DNA of 64,000 bases from Prosthecomicrobium pneumaticum (GTDB taxonomy: Bacteria > Pseudomonadota > Alphaproteobacteria > Rhizobiales > Kaistiaceae). Location: NCBI RefSeq assembly GCF_014199915.1, contig NZ_JACHOO010000006.1:1-64000 (forward strand), written 5' to 3'. Position 1 is the stretch's first letter; each line of letters starts with the position of its first letter. Below the pieces are notes generated by a model. That model did no database searches, was not told the DNA's origin, and saw nothing but the letters and a program-made list of their open reading frames with translations. Made by a program: the position numbers and the translations under genes. Below, piece after piece: positions 49,139-57,997 of this stretch.

Positions 49139-49567
49139 TCAGTCCGACTCAGTCGAAGTGGAGCGCGGCCAGACATCTTCCGGTATCTCGTCCCTCAAGC
49201 TCTTGCCGCTGGCGAAGCGCCGGCCGAGCGTCTCGACGAAACCCTCGTAGCGCTTGCGTCCCTTCACCTGCGCGGCCGCTTGATCCTCGTCGGGCAATGG
49301 CGGCGTCACCGTCAGCCAGAACCGCACAAACAACGTCAGTGCCTCAATCGTGAGTCCGGTGTCGCGCTCAAGCCGCTGGACCTGACGCGACAAGCGATCG
49401 AGCCGTCGAGCGAACGCCGCCTCCATCCGGTCGGCGCCGTCCGGCGAGAGGTAGGAGGCGACCGCCGCCTCCACGATTGCCGAGCGAGAGATGCGGCGGC
49501 GGATCGCCAGCTCGTCAACCTGCTTGGCGAGCGCTGGCGGAAAATAGACATTGAGCCGGACGCGCAT
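49139..49567 (-). CDS. CopG-family ribbon-helix-helix regulator
   Basis: The 142-aa protein starts RVRLNVYFPPALAKQVDELA, with the ribbon-helix-helix helices (ISRSAIVEAAVASYLS), a middle coiled-coil-like part (RLSRQVQRLERDTGLTIEAL) and an acidic tail. It lies between traG and trbB, the usual position for a conjugation regulator in these elements. Confidence 0.85.
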   Translation of the reverse strand: MRVRLNVYFPPALAKQVDELAIRRRISRSAIVEAAVASYLSPDGADRMEAAFARRLDRLSRQVQRLERDTGLTIEALTLFVRFWLTVTPPLPDEDQAAAQVKGRKRYEGFVETLGRRFASGKSLRDEIPEDVWPRSTSTESD

Positions 49568-49576
49568 GATCGCCGC

Positions 49577-51550
49577 CTACAGCTCGATACCATCGCCGGG
49601 GTCGAGCGACGCTTGCCGCGCGAGCCCCTGCATCCGGCGCCGCACCGCCGCCTGCCGCGCGGCGTCGTCGGGTTCGTCGTCCATGATCGCAAACTCCTGC
49701 GCGGGCGGTGGCGAGGTCTCGGGCGCGATGGCGACATGCTCCGGCAGTTCGGGTTCGCGGCGCAATCCGCCGTTCGCCGCGTCCTCCGCCGAACGGACGA
49801 TCTGCGCCACGGCGGCGGGATCGGCGATGACGGCGCGGCCCGTCCAGTCATCGCGCCGGACCTGGGCGGCGTCAGGGGTGGGCGCGGACATGATACGTTC
49901 GGCGAACCGTGCGTCGCGGTAGTAGCGGGCCTTCTTCGCCCGGATCGGATGGACGCCCGCCACCATGACGATCTCGTCATCGGGCGGCAGCTGCATCACC
50001 TCGCCCGGCGTGAGGAGCTGGCGAGCGGTCTCTGACCGCGACACCATCAGATGCCCGAGCCAGGGCGAAAGCCTGTGACCCGCATAGTTCTTCATCGCCC
50101 GCATCTCGGTCGCGGTGCCGAGCGCGTCCGAGACGCGCTTGGCGGTCCGCTCATCGTTGGTGGCGAAGCTCACGCGGACGTGGCAGTTGTCGAGGATCGC
50201 GTTGTTCGGGCCGTAAGCCTTCTCGATCTGATTGAGGCTCTGCGCGATCAGGAACGCCTTGAGCCCGTAGCCGGCCATGAACGCCAAGGCAGACTCGAAG
50301 AAGTCGAGCCGGCCTAAGGCGGGAAACTCGTCGAGCATCAGGAGCACGCGGTGGCGGTTGCCCTTCGGGGTCAGCTCCTCGGTCAAACGGCGCCCGATCT
50401 GGTTGAGGATGAGGCGGATGAGTGGCTTGGTGCGCGATATGTCGCTGGGCGGCACGACCAGATAGAGCGTCGCCGGCCGTTCGCCCCCCACCAGATCCGA
50501 TATGCGCCACTGGCAGGCCCGCGTGACCTGCGCCACAACAGGATCGCGGTAGAGACCGAGGAACGACATGGCCGTGCTGAGCACGCCCGACCGCTCGTTA
50601 TCCGACTTGTTCAGCAGCTCTCGCGCCGCGCTGGCGACGACGGGATGAACGCCGGCTTCGCCAAGGTGCGGCGTCGCCATCATCGCGGCCAGCGTCTGCT
50701 CGATCGTGCGAGATGGATCGGAGAGGTACGACGCGACGCCGGCCAACGTCTTGTCCGGCTCGGCATAGAGGACGTGAAGGATCGCGCCGACCAGCAGCGA
50801 GTGCGACGTTTTTTCCCAATGGTTCCGGCGCTCCAGGCTGCCTTCGGGATCGACCAGCACGTCCGCCACATTCTGCACATCGCGCACCTCCCATTGGCCG
50901 CGCCGCACTTCCAGCAACGGGTTGTAGGCAGCCGATGCGGCATTGGTCGGATCGAACAGCAGCACGCGGCCGTGTCGCGCGCGGAAGCCCGAGGTCAGCG
51001 ACCAGTTCTCGCCTTTTATGTCGTGGACGATCGCGGAGGCCGGCCAGGTGAGTAGCGACGGCACAACCAACCCGACGCCCTTGCCGCTCCGCGTCGGAGC
51101 GAAGCACAGCACATGCTCGGGGCCATCGTGGCGCAGATAGTCCCGGTCGAGTCTGCCGAGCACGACGCCGTTCGCGCCCAGCAGCCCGGCCGCCCGAACC
51201 TCGCGCGTTGTCGCCCAGCGTGCCGAGCCGTAGGTCTCGGCGTTCTTCAACTCGCGCGCACGCCACACAGACATTCCAATGGCGACGGCGATTGACACGA
51301 ACCCGCCCGACGCGGCGATGAATGCGCCGGTCTTGAAGATGGCTGGCGCGTATGCGTCGAACGAGAACCACCACCAAAAGAAGGCCGGCGGCGGATAGAC
51401 ACGCCAGCCGCCGACGATGAACCAGGGCGGCCCCAGCTCGGGTTGATAGGCCAAGGCCGCGGCGGTCCATTGCGTCGCGCCCCACACACCTGCGAGCACG
51501 ATCAGAAAGACAGCGATGATCTGGCCCCACAGGATTTTCGTCGCGGACAT
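49577..51550 (-). CDS. traG: TraG/VirD4 type IV coupling protein
   Basis: The 657-aa protein has two N-terminal membrane segments (ILWGQIIAVFLIVLAGVWGA and the stretch after FKTGAFIAASGG), Walker A (CFAPTRSGKGVGLVVPSLL) and Walker B (LLMLDEFPALGRLDF). It links the relaxosome to the secretion channel. The Pro/Glu-rich C-terminal tail is variable. Confidence 0.95.
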   Translation of the reverse strand: MSATKILWGQIIAVFLIVLAGVWGATQWTAAALAYQPELGPPWFIVGGWRVYPPPAFFWWWFSFDAYAPAIFKTGAFIAASGGFVSIAVAIGMSVWRARELKNAETYGSARWATTREVRAAGLLGANGVVLGRLDRDYLRHDGPEHVLCFAPTRSGKGVGLVVPSLLTWPASAIVHDIKGENWSLTSGFRARHGRVLLFDPTNAASAAYNPLLEVRRGQWEVRDVQNVADVLVDPEGSLERRNHWEKTSHSLLVGAILHVLYAEPDKTLAGVASYLSDPSRTIEQTLAAMMATPHLGEAGVHPVVASAARELLNKSDNERSGVLSTAMSFLGLYRDPVVAQVTRACQWRISDLVGGERPATLYLVVPPSDISRTKPLIRLILNQIGRRLTEELTPKGNRHRVLLMLDEFPALGRLDFFESALAFMAGYGLKAFLIAQSLNQIEKAYGPNNAILDNCHVRVSFATNDERTAKRVSDALGTATEMRAMKNYAGHRLSPWLGHLMVSRSETARQLLTPGEVMQLPPDDEIVMVAGVHPIRAKKARYYRDARFAERIMSAPTPDAAQVRRDDWTGRAVIADPAAVAQIVRSAEDAANGGLRREPELPEHVAIAPETSPPPAQEFAIMDDEPDDAARQAAVRRRMQGLARQASLDPGDGIEL

Positions 51551-51563
51551 GGCTGTTTCCTTG

Positions 51564-53321
51564 TCAGAGGCCGAGGCCGCGCTTGCGGCCGAGCGCTAGG
51601 TCGATGCCGCCACCAGCGCGAACGACACCGGACACTTGGCGACCGAGCTGCTGTTCGAGCGCGCTGGCCCAGGGCACGAGACGGAAGCCGAGCCCGTCGT
51701 CGATCATGGCGAAGCGACCGGAGGCGAGTGCGAGGCGCTGGCGGACTACGCCGGCAATCTTCTCGCCGGAGGTGGTCGGGCGATACGCAAGGCCCGTTTC
51801 GCCCGCGATCTTCGCGCCAACGGCGTCCAGCTCGCGCTTGCGCAGCGTGTCGAGCAAGCCGCGCTCGAACACCGCGCGTTGGCCATAGCGGCGCGCCAGC
51901 CCCTCGCGGACAAGATGATCGGTGCGCGCGTCCATCGCACGGCACACCTCCGCACCGAACCCGCCATCCGCGACACCCGTGCCGCGCTCGATCAGCCGAT
52001 GGTCAAGCCAGGTCGCGCCGGGCGCCTTCACCTGCGCGGCGAGGTCGAGGTCCGATCGCGTGGCGAGGATCAGGGTGGGCTTCGGCTCGCCCGGCTTGCC
52101 TATAGCGCGCAGCTCGACGATCCCGCCGAGCGTCGGGCTTTGCTCCAGCGCTTCAATTCCGGGCAGCCGCACATGATGGGTGCGGCCGTCCGTGCCGTCG
52201 ATCACGGCATAGGCCGCGCCATACAGCTCGTCGTGCAACCCCTTGTCGATCAGCCGGCCGACGATTGGCTTTTCCGGCGCGCCGCTCACAACCGCGTAGC
52301 TTTCCAGCGGCCGGTCCTGCCCGTGATCTTTCAGAGCCTGTCCGATGGTGCGGATAATGTCGCCGCGCGCGGCCAGCTCGCGCAGCTTGCCTTGCGCGCC
52401 TTCGGCAACCGCCCACTGTCCGGGCTCACCCTCAGCGGCGAGCCCCATCGTCTCCAGATGCTGCAAGCGGCCGACCATTAACCGGCGGAGGCGCGGATCG
52501 GCCGGACCGGGCCGCTCGGGGCGCAGGTCGATGACCCCCAGTTCGTCGGCCGCGCGGCCGATCTCGGTATCGAGCCGCGTCCAGCGCTCGGCCGTCACTT
52601 CTCGGTCGAGCGCGCGCTGCACTTCATGCTCAGGCTTCGGCCCAAGTTCGGCCTGCGCCAGCTCCTCGGCGTGGGAGCGCAGGTTGTGGCTGATATAGTC
52701 CCGCGCCATGACGAGATCGGTGCCGGTGTCGGTGACACCGCGCACGAGCATATGAACGTGCGGGTTGTCGGTGTTCCAATGATCGACCGCGACCCAATCG
52801 AGCCGCGTCCCCAAATCCGTTTCCATCTGCCGCACGAGATCGCGGGTGTATTCGCGTAGGTCGGTCAGCTCGGCCGCATCCTCCGGCGAGACGATGATGC
52901 GGAAATGATGCCGGTCATCCTTGCACCGCTCGGTGAATGCGCGATCGTCGGCATTGTCTCCGGCCGCGTCGAACATGCGCGTCGGGGAACGGTCACGGGT
53001 GACGCCTTCGCGCTTCAAATAGGCGACGTGCGCGGACAGCGGCGCCATGCGTCGGCCCCCGCGACTGCGATGGTTCACGGGTAGCGCCTTCACCATCACT
53101 CGACGGCCCGATCCGAATAACCGGCTGCGGGCAAATGCTGTTCGTCCCCGCCCGAAACTGGATTGGCGACCTCGGCGCGAGCCGCCCCCGGTGCGCCGGC
53201 CTCCGCTGTGGATCGCGGCCACGCGCAGCACCTCGGCCACCAGGCCGCGCGCATTGCGGCCCTGCGCCTTGCTGCGCTTGGCCTTGCCCGGCCGAACGCG
53301 GAACTCACTGTCCTCGCTCAC
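51564..53321 (-). CDS. Relaxase with DUF3363 domain (VirD2-like, MOBP type)
   Basis: The GTG at 53321 gives 585 aa and begins SEDSEFRVRPGKAKRSKAQ, the usual start of this relaxase group. The N-terminal part has a metal-binding triad segment HWNTDNPHVHMLVRG (histidines) and the YLKREGVTRDRSP region; DUF3363 fills the rest (LQHLETMGLAAEGEPG, GTGVADGGFGAEVCRAM). It would nick oriT and stay bound to the 5' end. The nearest upstream gene is the lytic transglycosylase, across a 238-base gap with a hairpin. Confidence 0.9.
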   Translation of the reverse strand: MSEDSEFRVRPGKAKRSKAQGRNARGLVAEVLRVAAIHSGGRRTGGGSRRGRQSSFGRGRTAFARSRLFGSGRRVMVKALPVNHRSRGGRRMAPLSAHVAYLKREGVTRDRSPTRMFDAAGDNADDRAFTERCKDDRHHFRIIVSPEDAAELTDLREYTRDLVRQMETDLGTRLDWVAVDHWNTDNPHVHMLVRGVTDTGTDLVMARDYISHNLRSHAEELAQAELGPKPEHEVQRALDREVTAERWTRLDTEIGRAADELGVIDLRPERPGPADPRLRRLMVGRLQHLETMGLAAEGEPGQWAVAEGAQGKLRELAARGDIIRTIGQALKDHGQDRPLESYAVVSGAPEKPIVGRLIDKGLHDELYGAAYAVIDGTDGRTHHVRLPGIEALEQSPTLGGIVELRAIGKPGEPKPTLILATRSDLDLAAQVKAPGATWLDHRLIERGTGVADGGFGAEVCRAMDARTDHLVREGLARRYGQRAVFERGLLDTLRKRELDAVGAKIAGETGLAYRPTTSGEKIAGVVRQRLALASGRFAMIDDGLGFRLVPWASALEQQLGRQVSGVVRAGGGIDLALGRKRGLGL

Positions 53322-53437
53322 GGCCGGGCCGCTTTCGGCCGTAAATGGCCCGTGGTGCCATTCGAGACGTTGATTTTGCTTGCTTTTCCCTTCCGCGCGG
53401 CACGCGCGCCGACCGACGCCCCCGCATGAAGCCACGG

Positions 53438-53453
53438 AAAAGCCTTGGCTTTT
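53438..53453. repeat. Short inverted repeat upstream of the relaxase, part of a possible oriT
   Basis: AAAAGCC (53438-53444) and GGCTTTT (53447-53453) form a perfect 7-bp stem. TATATCTTGCC at 53474-53484 resembles MOBP nic cores (ATCCTGC in RP4). Both lie 120-160 bases in front of the relaxase start. Confidence 0.45.
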
Positions 53454-53559
53454 CGGCGAAACGGGGTGCGGCTTATATCTTGCCCTCGTCTGTCCCTGCC
53501 GTTTTCTCCCTCCCCAGCCACTTTCCTGCTCGGGACGGATGATGGGGATGACGCGCGGA

Positions 53560-54342
53560 TCATTGCGGTCGGCCCGCGCGGGCGCGGGGGACGAACAGCG
53601 TGTCCGCCGGCTCGCTGGCAGGAAGAGCGACGGCGCTAACGTCGCCGGATGTCGCCCCATCGGTCGGCAGTTCGGGCGCGGGTTCTTCATCGTCCGACTG
53701 CACGGAGACGCCCTCGGACGCGGCGCTCGCGGTGCGGACGAACAGTGCGGCACGTCGCCAGGCGAACGGATCGGGCGGCGCGCTAACCGCCACCTCCGCA
53801 GCGCCCGACGTGCCGATGGCGGCGGTGAGCTGGGCGAGGTAGCCGACCGTCTCGGGCGGCAGCGGGCGGCCGTGCGACACGAAGTCGTCGTAGCGGCCCG
53901 GTCCCGCATTATAGGCCGCCAGCATCGCGCTCGCGTTGCCGTATCGGTCGTGCATCGCGCGCAGATAGGCCGCGCCCGCCATGATGTTGTCGCGCACGTC
54001 GAACGGGTCAGCGCCGAGGCCATATCGCGCGCGAAGATCGGTCCAGGTCGCGGGCATGATCTGCATCAATCCCATCGCACCCGCGCGCGAGACGGCGCGC
54101 GAGTTGCCGCCGCTCTCGACGCGCATCACCGCCCATATCCATGCCTCGGGGATGCCGAACCGCCGCGCGGCATCGGCGACGTGGCCGGCGTAGGGATGAA
54201 CCGCCGCCGATCGCGCGGCCGGCAAATCCTGCGCCGTCGCCGCGACCGGCGCAGCCCCGCCGGACAGCAGCGCGACGGCCAATGCCAACGCCGATCCGAC
54301 TCCACTCCGCCGCCAGCCTGCCAGCGTGCTCGCTACGCTCAA
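53560..54342 (-). CDS. Lytic transglycosylase (VirB1-like)
   Basis: With the TTG at 54342 the product is about 260 aa. It has a signal-like segment (GVGSALALAVALLSGGAAPVAA) and an SLT domain with the catalytic Glu in IWAVMRVESGGNSRAVS, AMGLMQIMPATW and MLAAYNAGPG. The C-terminal 80 residues are low-complexity. It opens peptidoglycan for the transfer channel. The start is uncertain because the frame stays open further upstream. Confidence 0.88.
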   Translation of the reverse strand: MSVASTLAGWRRSGVGSALALAVALLSGGAAPVAATAQDLPAARSAAVHPYAGHVADAARRFGIPEAWIWAVMRVESGGNSRAVSRAGAMGLMQIMPATWTDLRARYGLGADPFDVRDNIMAGAAYLRAMHDRYGNASAMLAAYNAGPGRYDDFVSHGRPLPPETVGYLAQLTAAIGTSGAAEVAVSAPPDPFAWRRAALFVRTASAASEGVSVQSDDEEPAPELPTDGATSGDVSAVALPASEPADTLFVPRARAGRPQ

Positions 54343-54475
54343 GGGTGCGCGCGCTGCGCCGGCCTGCGGCCGCCCTTGACCTTCGCTGCGCGCCCCGGCC
54401 GGCCTGCGACCGAGCGGGACGGAGGGATGAGACGGCTTTCCCGCGAACAAAGGGATGATGGACAAGCGCACCGGA

Positions 54476-54811
54476 TCAGTCCTGCTCGCGCGACTTCGGC
54501 TGGCGGTTCCAGCGCAGCGACCAGGCCGACTTGTCGCCGGTGTTCTGGAACAGCGCGGCGCGGAGCGGCTGCGCGAAGGCGGGATCGTCGATGCGCAGCG
54601 AGACGTAGTCCCCGGCGCGTTCGCCGGTCTCGTTCCAGCCCGCGCCGATCTCTGGCCCTTCGCCGCCGTCGCCGCGATGAACGCGCCAGTCCGGCGCCTT
54701 GTCGGCGTCGCTCGCCTCGGCCGGGACGATCGAGATGCGGATGTCGAGCGTCGCCGTCTCGATGATGCCTTCGTAGCCGCTGGCGGTACGGAAAAAGCTG
54801 CCGATCTGCAT
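54476..54811 (-). CDS. DUF736 protein
   Basis: The 111-aa protein starts MQIGSFFRTASGYEGIIETA after AAGGAGA, and has the DUF736 elements DWRVHRGD, IGAGWNETGERAGDYVSLRIDDP. These are small beta-rich proteins frequent in alphaproteobacterial conjugative elements, of unknown function. A second DUF736 gene is at 59483-59782. Confidence 0.85.
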   Translation of the reverse strand: MQIGSFFRTASGYEGIIETATLDIRISIVPAEASDADKAPDWRVHRGDGGEGPEIGAGWNETGERAGDYVSLRIDDPAFAQPLRAALFQNTGDKSAWSLRWNRQPKSREQD

Positions 54812-54846
54812 GGGACTCTCCTTAGGGTTGGCAGGGACAAGCGGGT

Positions 54847-55392
54847 TCAGCGCCACGCGAGCGGCGCGTTCGGGGTGTCGCGGGTGAGCACGGGCATGGC
54901 GCGGCCGAGCACGGTCGAGGCCGGCAGCGGCCCGAAATAGCGGCCGTCCATGCTGTCGGCGTGATCGGGATTGAGCATCAGCAGCTCGCCGGCGCGCAGC
55001 GTGCGGCAGCCCTGCCAGACAGGCAGCGACCGGCCTCGTCCATCACGCGCCAAGGCGACGACGACCGGCCGTGCATCGACGCTCACCACGGCGCCGATCC
55101 GGCACACGCGCTGCCCGGCCTTAGCCGCGACATGCTTCAACAGCGGCACGCGCTCGCCGAGATAGCCGCGCTCGGCCAGCCACCGCGCCAGCGGCGCGGG
55201 CGGCGTCACGGCGACCAGCGCGCCGATAGCGGGATCGCGGTCGGGCTCGATGCGGTAGAGGCCGAGCGGCGCGCTCGCGCTGGCGTTCCAGATGACGCGC
55301 GGCAGCGGGTCGAATACCGCGACGGCGGTGAACGACACGGCGAACAGCGACGCGGCGGAAGCCGTCGCGATGGTCCATCCACGGCGCGTCAT
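54847..55392 (-). CDS. traF: TraF, S26-family signal peptidase
   Basis: The 181-aa protein has a signal-anchor (IATASAASLFAVSFTAVAVF) and the S26 catalytic elements: the Ser in NASASAPLGLYRI and the Lys in RVPLLKHVAA. TraF matures the pilin TrbC by cyclisation in RP4-like systems. The start overlaps the DUF2840 gene. Confidence 0.92.
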   Translation of the reverse strand: MTRRGWTIATASAASLFAVSFTAVAVFDPLPRVIWNASASAPLGLYRIEPDRDPAIGALVAVTPPAPLARWLAERGYLGERVPLLKHVAAKAGQRVCRIGAVVSVDARPVVVALARDGRGRSLPVWQGCRTLRAGELLMLNPDHADSMDGRYFGPLPASTVLGRAMPVLTRDTPNAPLAWR

Positions 55393-55895
55393 CCTTCGAT
55401 CTCCCGGCGCTTGAGCCAGGCGCGATGACGCTCCAGCGTATAGGGGCGCGGCTGATGTCCGGCGGCGATGCGGTTGGCGACGTGTCGCCAATGATCGGGC
55501 GCGGCATCGCAGGGATCGACGCCCGCGGCCTCGGCCGCGTCGATTGCGGCGAGCACTTGGCTGACCTTCGGCCAGCCCTCGATCTTGAGCAGGATGTCGC
55601 CGCCGGGCCGCACGAACGGCAGCGTCGTGAACGGCTCGCCCACGCCGACCGCGCGCACGATGTCGATGCGCGAGCTGACCGTGCCGTAGTCGTTGGCGGC
55701 CCAGCGGACGAACGCGAAGATGGCGCCGGGACGGAAGCGGACGATGCGGCGGCGGCGGTCGACGATCTCGTCAACGGCGACGCGCCCGAACCTGATCCAG
55801 TGCTCAATCCGCTTCTCGATCCAGGTCAACTCGACGCGAGTCATACCGTCGTCGGACGGCTGGCGATGACGCATCGGGGACAGGGGGACGGTCAT
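55389..55895 (-). CDS. DUF2840 protein
   Basis: The 168-aa protein has the DUF2840 elements TRVELTWIEKRIEHWIRFG, GAIFAFVRWAANDYGTVSS and PGGDILLKIEGWPKV. The family lies next to traF in many alphaproteobacterial elements and may assist conjugation. It overlaps the HTH gene upstream by four bases. Confidence 0.85.
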   Translation of the reverse strand: MTVPLSPMRHRQPSDDGMTRVELTWIEKRIEHWIRFGRVAVDEIVDRRRRIVRFRPGAIFAFVRWAANDYGTVSSRIDIVRAVGVGEPFTTLPFVRPGGDILLKIEGWPKVSQVLAAIDAAEAAGVDPCDAAPDHWRHVANRIAAGHQPRPYTLERHRAWLKRREIEG

Positions 55896-56158
55896 CGCCG
55901 GCTCCGGGCGATGGCCGAGTCCGCGCGCGGCATGAGGTCGTCCTGTCCCGGATCGGAGGTCGAATGCTTGATGCCGATGTCGGCCCAGGCGCGCAGGTCA
56001 TCGACCGAATAAACCACCCGGCCGCCGATGCGGCGGTAGGCCGGCCCGGTCCCAAAATAGCGGTGCTTCTCAAGGGTGCGGCCGGAGAGGCCGAGAAAGC
56101 GCGCGGCTTCCGGCGTGCGCAGAAAGCGGGGCGGCAGGTTGGTGGGCGTATCGGACAA
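55892..56158 (-). CDS. AlpA-like helix-turn-helix protein
   Basis: The TTG at 56158 follows AGGAG and gives 88 aa. A MerR/excisionase-type helix-turn-helix is clear: LRTPEAARFLGLSGRTLEKH followed by YRRIGGRVVYSVDDLRAW. It may regulate transfer or excision of the element. The gene overlaps DUF2840 by four bases. Confidence 0.85.
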   Translation of the reverse strand: MSDTPTNLPPRFLRTPEAARFLGLSGRTLEKHRYFGTGPAYRRIGGRVVYSVDDLRAWADIGIKHSTSDPGQDDLMPRADSAIARSRR

Positions 56159-56286
56159 GTGACGGCTCCTGCGGGCGGTGGCGGCAGGAGGCGTAATTGT
56201 CAGAAGGGAGGCGGCCGGGTGGGGTATGAAGATGTGCGGCTGCACGGATGTGCCCCCCCCCGCGCGGGGTGGCAGCGGGGAGCGGA

Positions 56287-56889
56287 TCAGCGGATGCGGA
56301 GCAGCTTGCGGTAGTCGCCGTTCATCATGGCGATGCCGTCGCGGACCAGCCGGACGACGAACGACCGCGCGGCGGACATCTTCCAATCGCTCGCGGACAG
56401 CCGCGCCGCCTCGTCGCGCCCGAGCGCCACCGCGATCTCGCGATAGGTCGCGCCGCCGTCGCGCAGGTCGAGCGCGCGGAGCATCAGGTCGAGCCGGGCG
56501 AGCCGATAGGCGGTCAGCGGCCAGCCGCGCGGCAGCGGCCCGGCGGCGCGGCCGAGCAGGCGGCGATGGAAGCGCAGCAAGCTGGCGATGCGGGTGACAA
56601 AATCCTTGTCGAGCGGGATGACGGCAGCGAGCGGCCGGCCGGGCTGCGGATCGCGCAGCCACAGCCGATGCTCACCCGCCGCGTCGGCGACGATGACATG
56701 GCGTCCGTCGATGCCGGCTAGGTCGGCGAGCAGCCCGCCGAGTGCGCGAGGATCGACCGGCGAAGCGCTGTCGAATCCTTCCGGCGCTGCGTCGAGGATG
56801 ACCGTGACGGCGGTCAGTTCCGGGCGCCAGGGGACCGGCTCTGAGAGGTCATCCGGCGCCGTAGCGAAAGGACAACCCCCATCGCCGCG
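56287..56889 (-). CDS. DUF2285 domain protein, probably the second half of a frameshifted gene
   Basis: The frame contains a DUF2285-type domain (RLARLDLMLRALDLRDGGAT, YREIAVALGRDEAARLS, SFVVRLVRDGIAMMNGDYRKL). Homology-like coding begins around VPWRPELTAVTVILDAAPEG but no start codon serves it. The previous gene (56849-57070), in a different frame, ends exactly where this begins. In related elements the two domains form one protein, so a single-base frameshift seems likely. Confidence 0.7.
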   Translation of the reverse strand, partial: RGDGGCPFATAPDDLSEPVPWRPELTAVTVILDAAPEGFDSASPVDPRALGGLLADLAGIDGRHVIVADAAGEHRLWLRDPQPGRPLAAVIPLDKDFVTRIASLLRFHRRLLGRAAGPLPRGWPLTAYRLARLDLMLRALDLRDGGATYREIAVALGRDEAARLSASDWKMSAARSFVVRLVRDGIAMMNGDYRKLLRIR

Positions 56890-57070
56890 CGAAGGCCATC
56901 TCGGCGGCACTTTGCGCGACGGCGCCGCTTGCGATGCGCTGCTGCATCTGCTTGTGTTCGGCGCGATAGGTGCGGTTTCGGCGTAGAAACTCAGCGGCGA
57001 AATCGGCGCGCCCGAGGGCGCCGGACAGTCCGTCGGCGCGCCGCTGGCGACGCCTTGGCGGCGTCGGCAT
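56849..57070 (-). CDS. DUF6499-like domain protein, probably first half of the split gene
   Basis: The 73-aa product has an N-terminal basic stretch and the motif FAAEFLRRNRTYRAEH followed by AEMAFARRWGLSFRY, as in the N-terminal DNA-binding-like domain found in front of DUF2285. It stops directly where the DUF2285 frame takes over. Confidence 0.7.
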   Translation of the reverse strand: MPTPPRRRQRRADGLSGALGRADFAAEFLRRNRTYRAEHKQMQQRIASGAVAQSAAEMAFARRWGLSFRYGAG

Positions 57071-57203
57071 TGCATCCTCCCAACCGCGCTTAGCGCGCGT
57101 CAGGAGCGCAACATCTTCCGGTTGTCCTGGCTATTATAGCGCAAAGATAGCGATCAACCGTGCGGCGAAGGCGGCGCGAATACTTCCAATTTGGGGTTCA
57201 ATC

Positions 57204-57479
57204 TTAACGATTTAGCGGCCGGTTGCAGCCGAGCAGATGCGCATATCCAATCTCTGTCATCCACCGCGCGCGGGCAAGATGACTCTCGTGCATCGCCTTG
57301 GCGCGATGGGGTTCCGCGCCCACGTCGATGCCGAAAATAGCGGCGGCAATCTCCCGCCAGTCGGTCCCTTCTGCGTCAGCATCGAGCAGGCGAAGATAAG
57401 CGGTCAAATGGCCTTCGTCGTACTCGGTGAGTTGCGGCGAATCAGGCGCTCGGTCATGAAAATGGTTGTTGCCCATCAT
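57204..57479 (-). CDS. Small DUF2285-family protein
   Basis: The 91-aa protein (MMGNNHFHDRAP) has LTAYLRLLDADAEGTDWREI and KAMHESHLARARWMTEIGY, which match the short DUF2285 family. Such genes are common next to conjugation regions. Function unknown. Confidence 0.8.
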   Translation of the reverse strand: MMGNNHFHDRAPDSPQLTEYDEGHLTAYLRLLDADAEGTDWREIAAAIFGIDVGAEPHRAKAMHESHLARARWMTEIGYAHLLGCNRPLNR

Positions 57480-57997
57480 GCCCTCACGTCTTGGCCCGCG
57501 TTAACCAATAGACCCTCGGCGAAGCATTTTCGATGCGCTTGCTCAGCATAACTAGGTGCGCAATCCGCATTGCTCGACAATCACTCACGGAGCTGCTGGT
57601 TTGCGGTGCGCCCCCGCAAACAGCTCCTGAACCCGTGATCGGGGAGTGGTAAACCGCGTTTAGTCGGCCCTACGACCTTTAGCACCGGAGCGCCTGGACA
57701 TACGTCGCAGGCTCCCCGACCGCATGGTCAAGGATTCGCGGCGTCGTTTCGGCCGACACCAAACCGCTAAACGTGGGGCTACCAACCCCAGGCCGCCGCG
57801 TAGCGGCCCGCTGTCCTTTTAGGACAGCGGCAGGGATTTTACCACTACCCAGCGCGAGCCGGGCGCCAGCCCGGCGAGCGCGCCATTGCAGTCGCGCGGA
57901 CCTATGGGGCGCGCGCCTGCCGCCGATCCGGTGAAGCGGATCGGCGCGAAATCGCGGAAGCCGCAGGGCCGGAACTTCGACCCTGCGGCGGCGAACC
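57480..57997. other. 518-base gene-free, hairpin-rich region
   Basis: No gene is seen. At least five perfect or near-perfect hairpins lie here: a bulged stem in 57580-57625 (GGAGCTG---TTTGCGG), 57808-57816/57822-57830 (CCGCTGTCC, 9 bp), a 7-bp GCCGGGC stem near 57858-57875, 57921-57930/57937-57946 (CGCCGATCCG, 10 bp) and 57960-57968/57981-57989 (GCCGCAGGG, 9 bp). CGTTTAG near 57656 and CTAAACG near 57768 add an inverted pair. It may be a replication, transfer or structured-RNA region. Confidence 0.6.
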
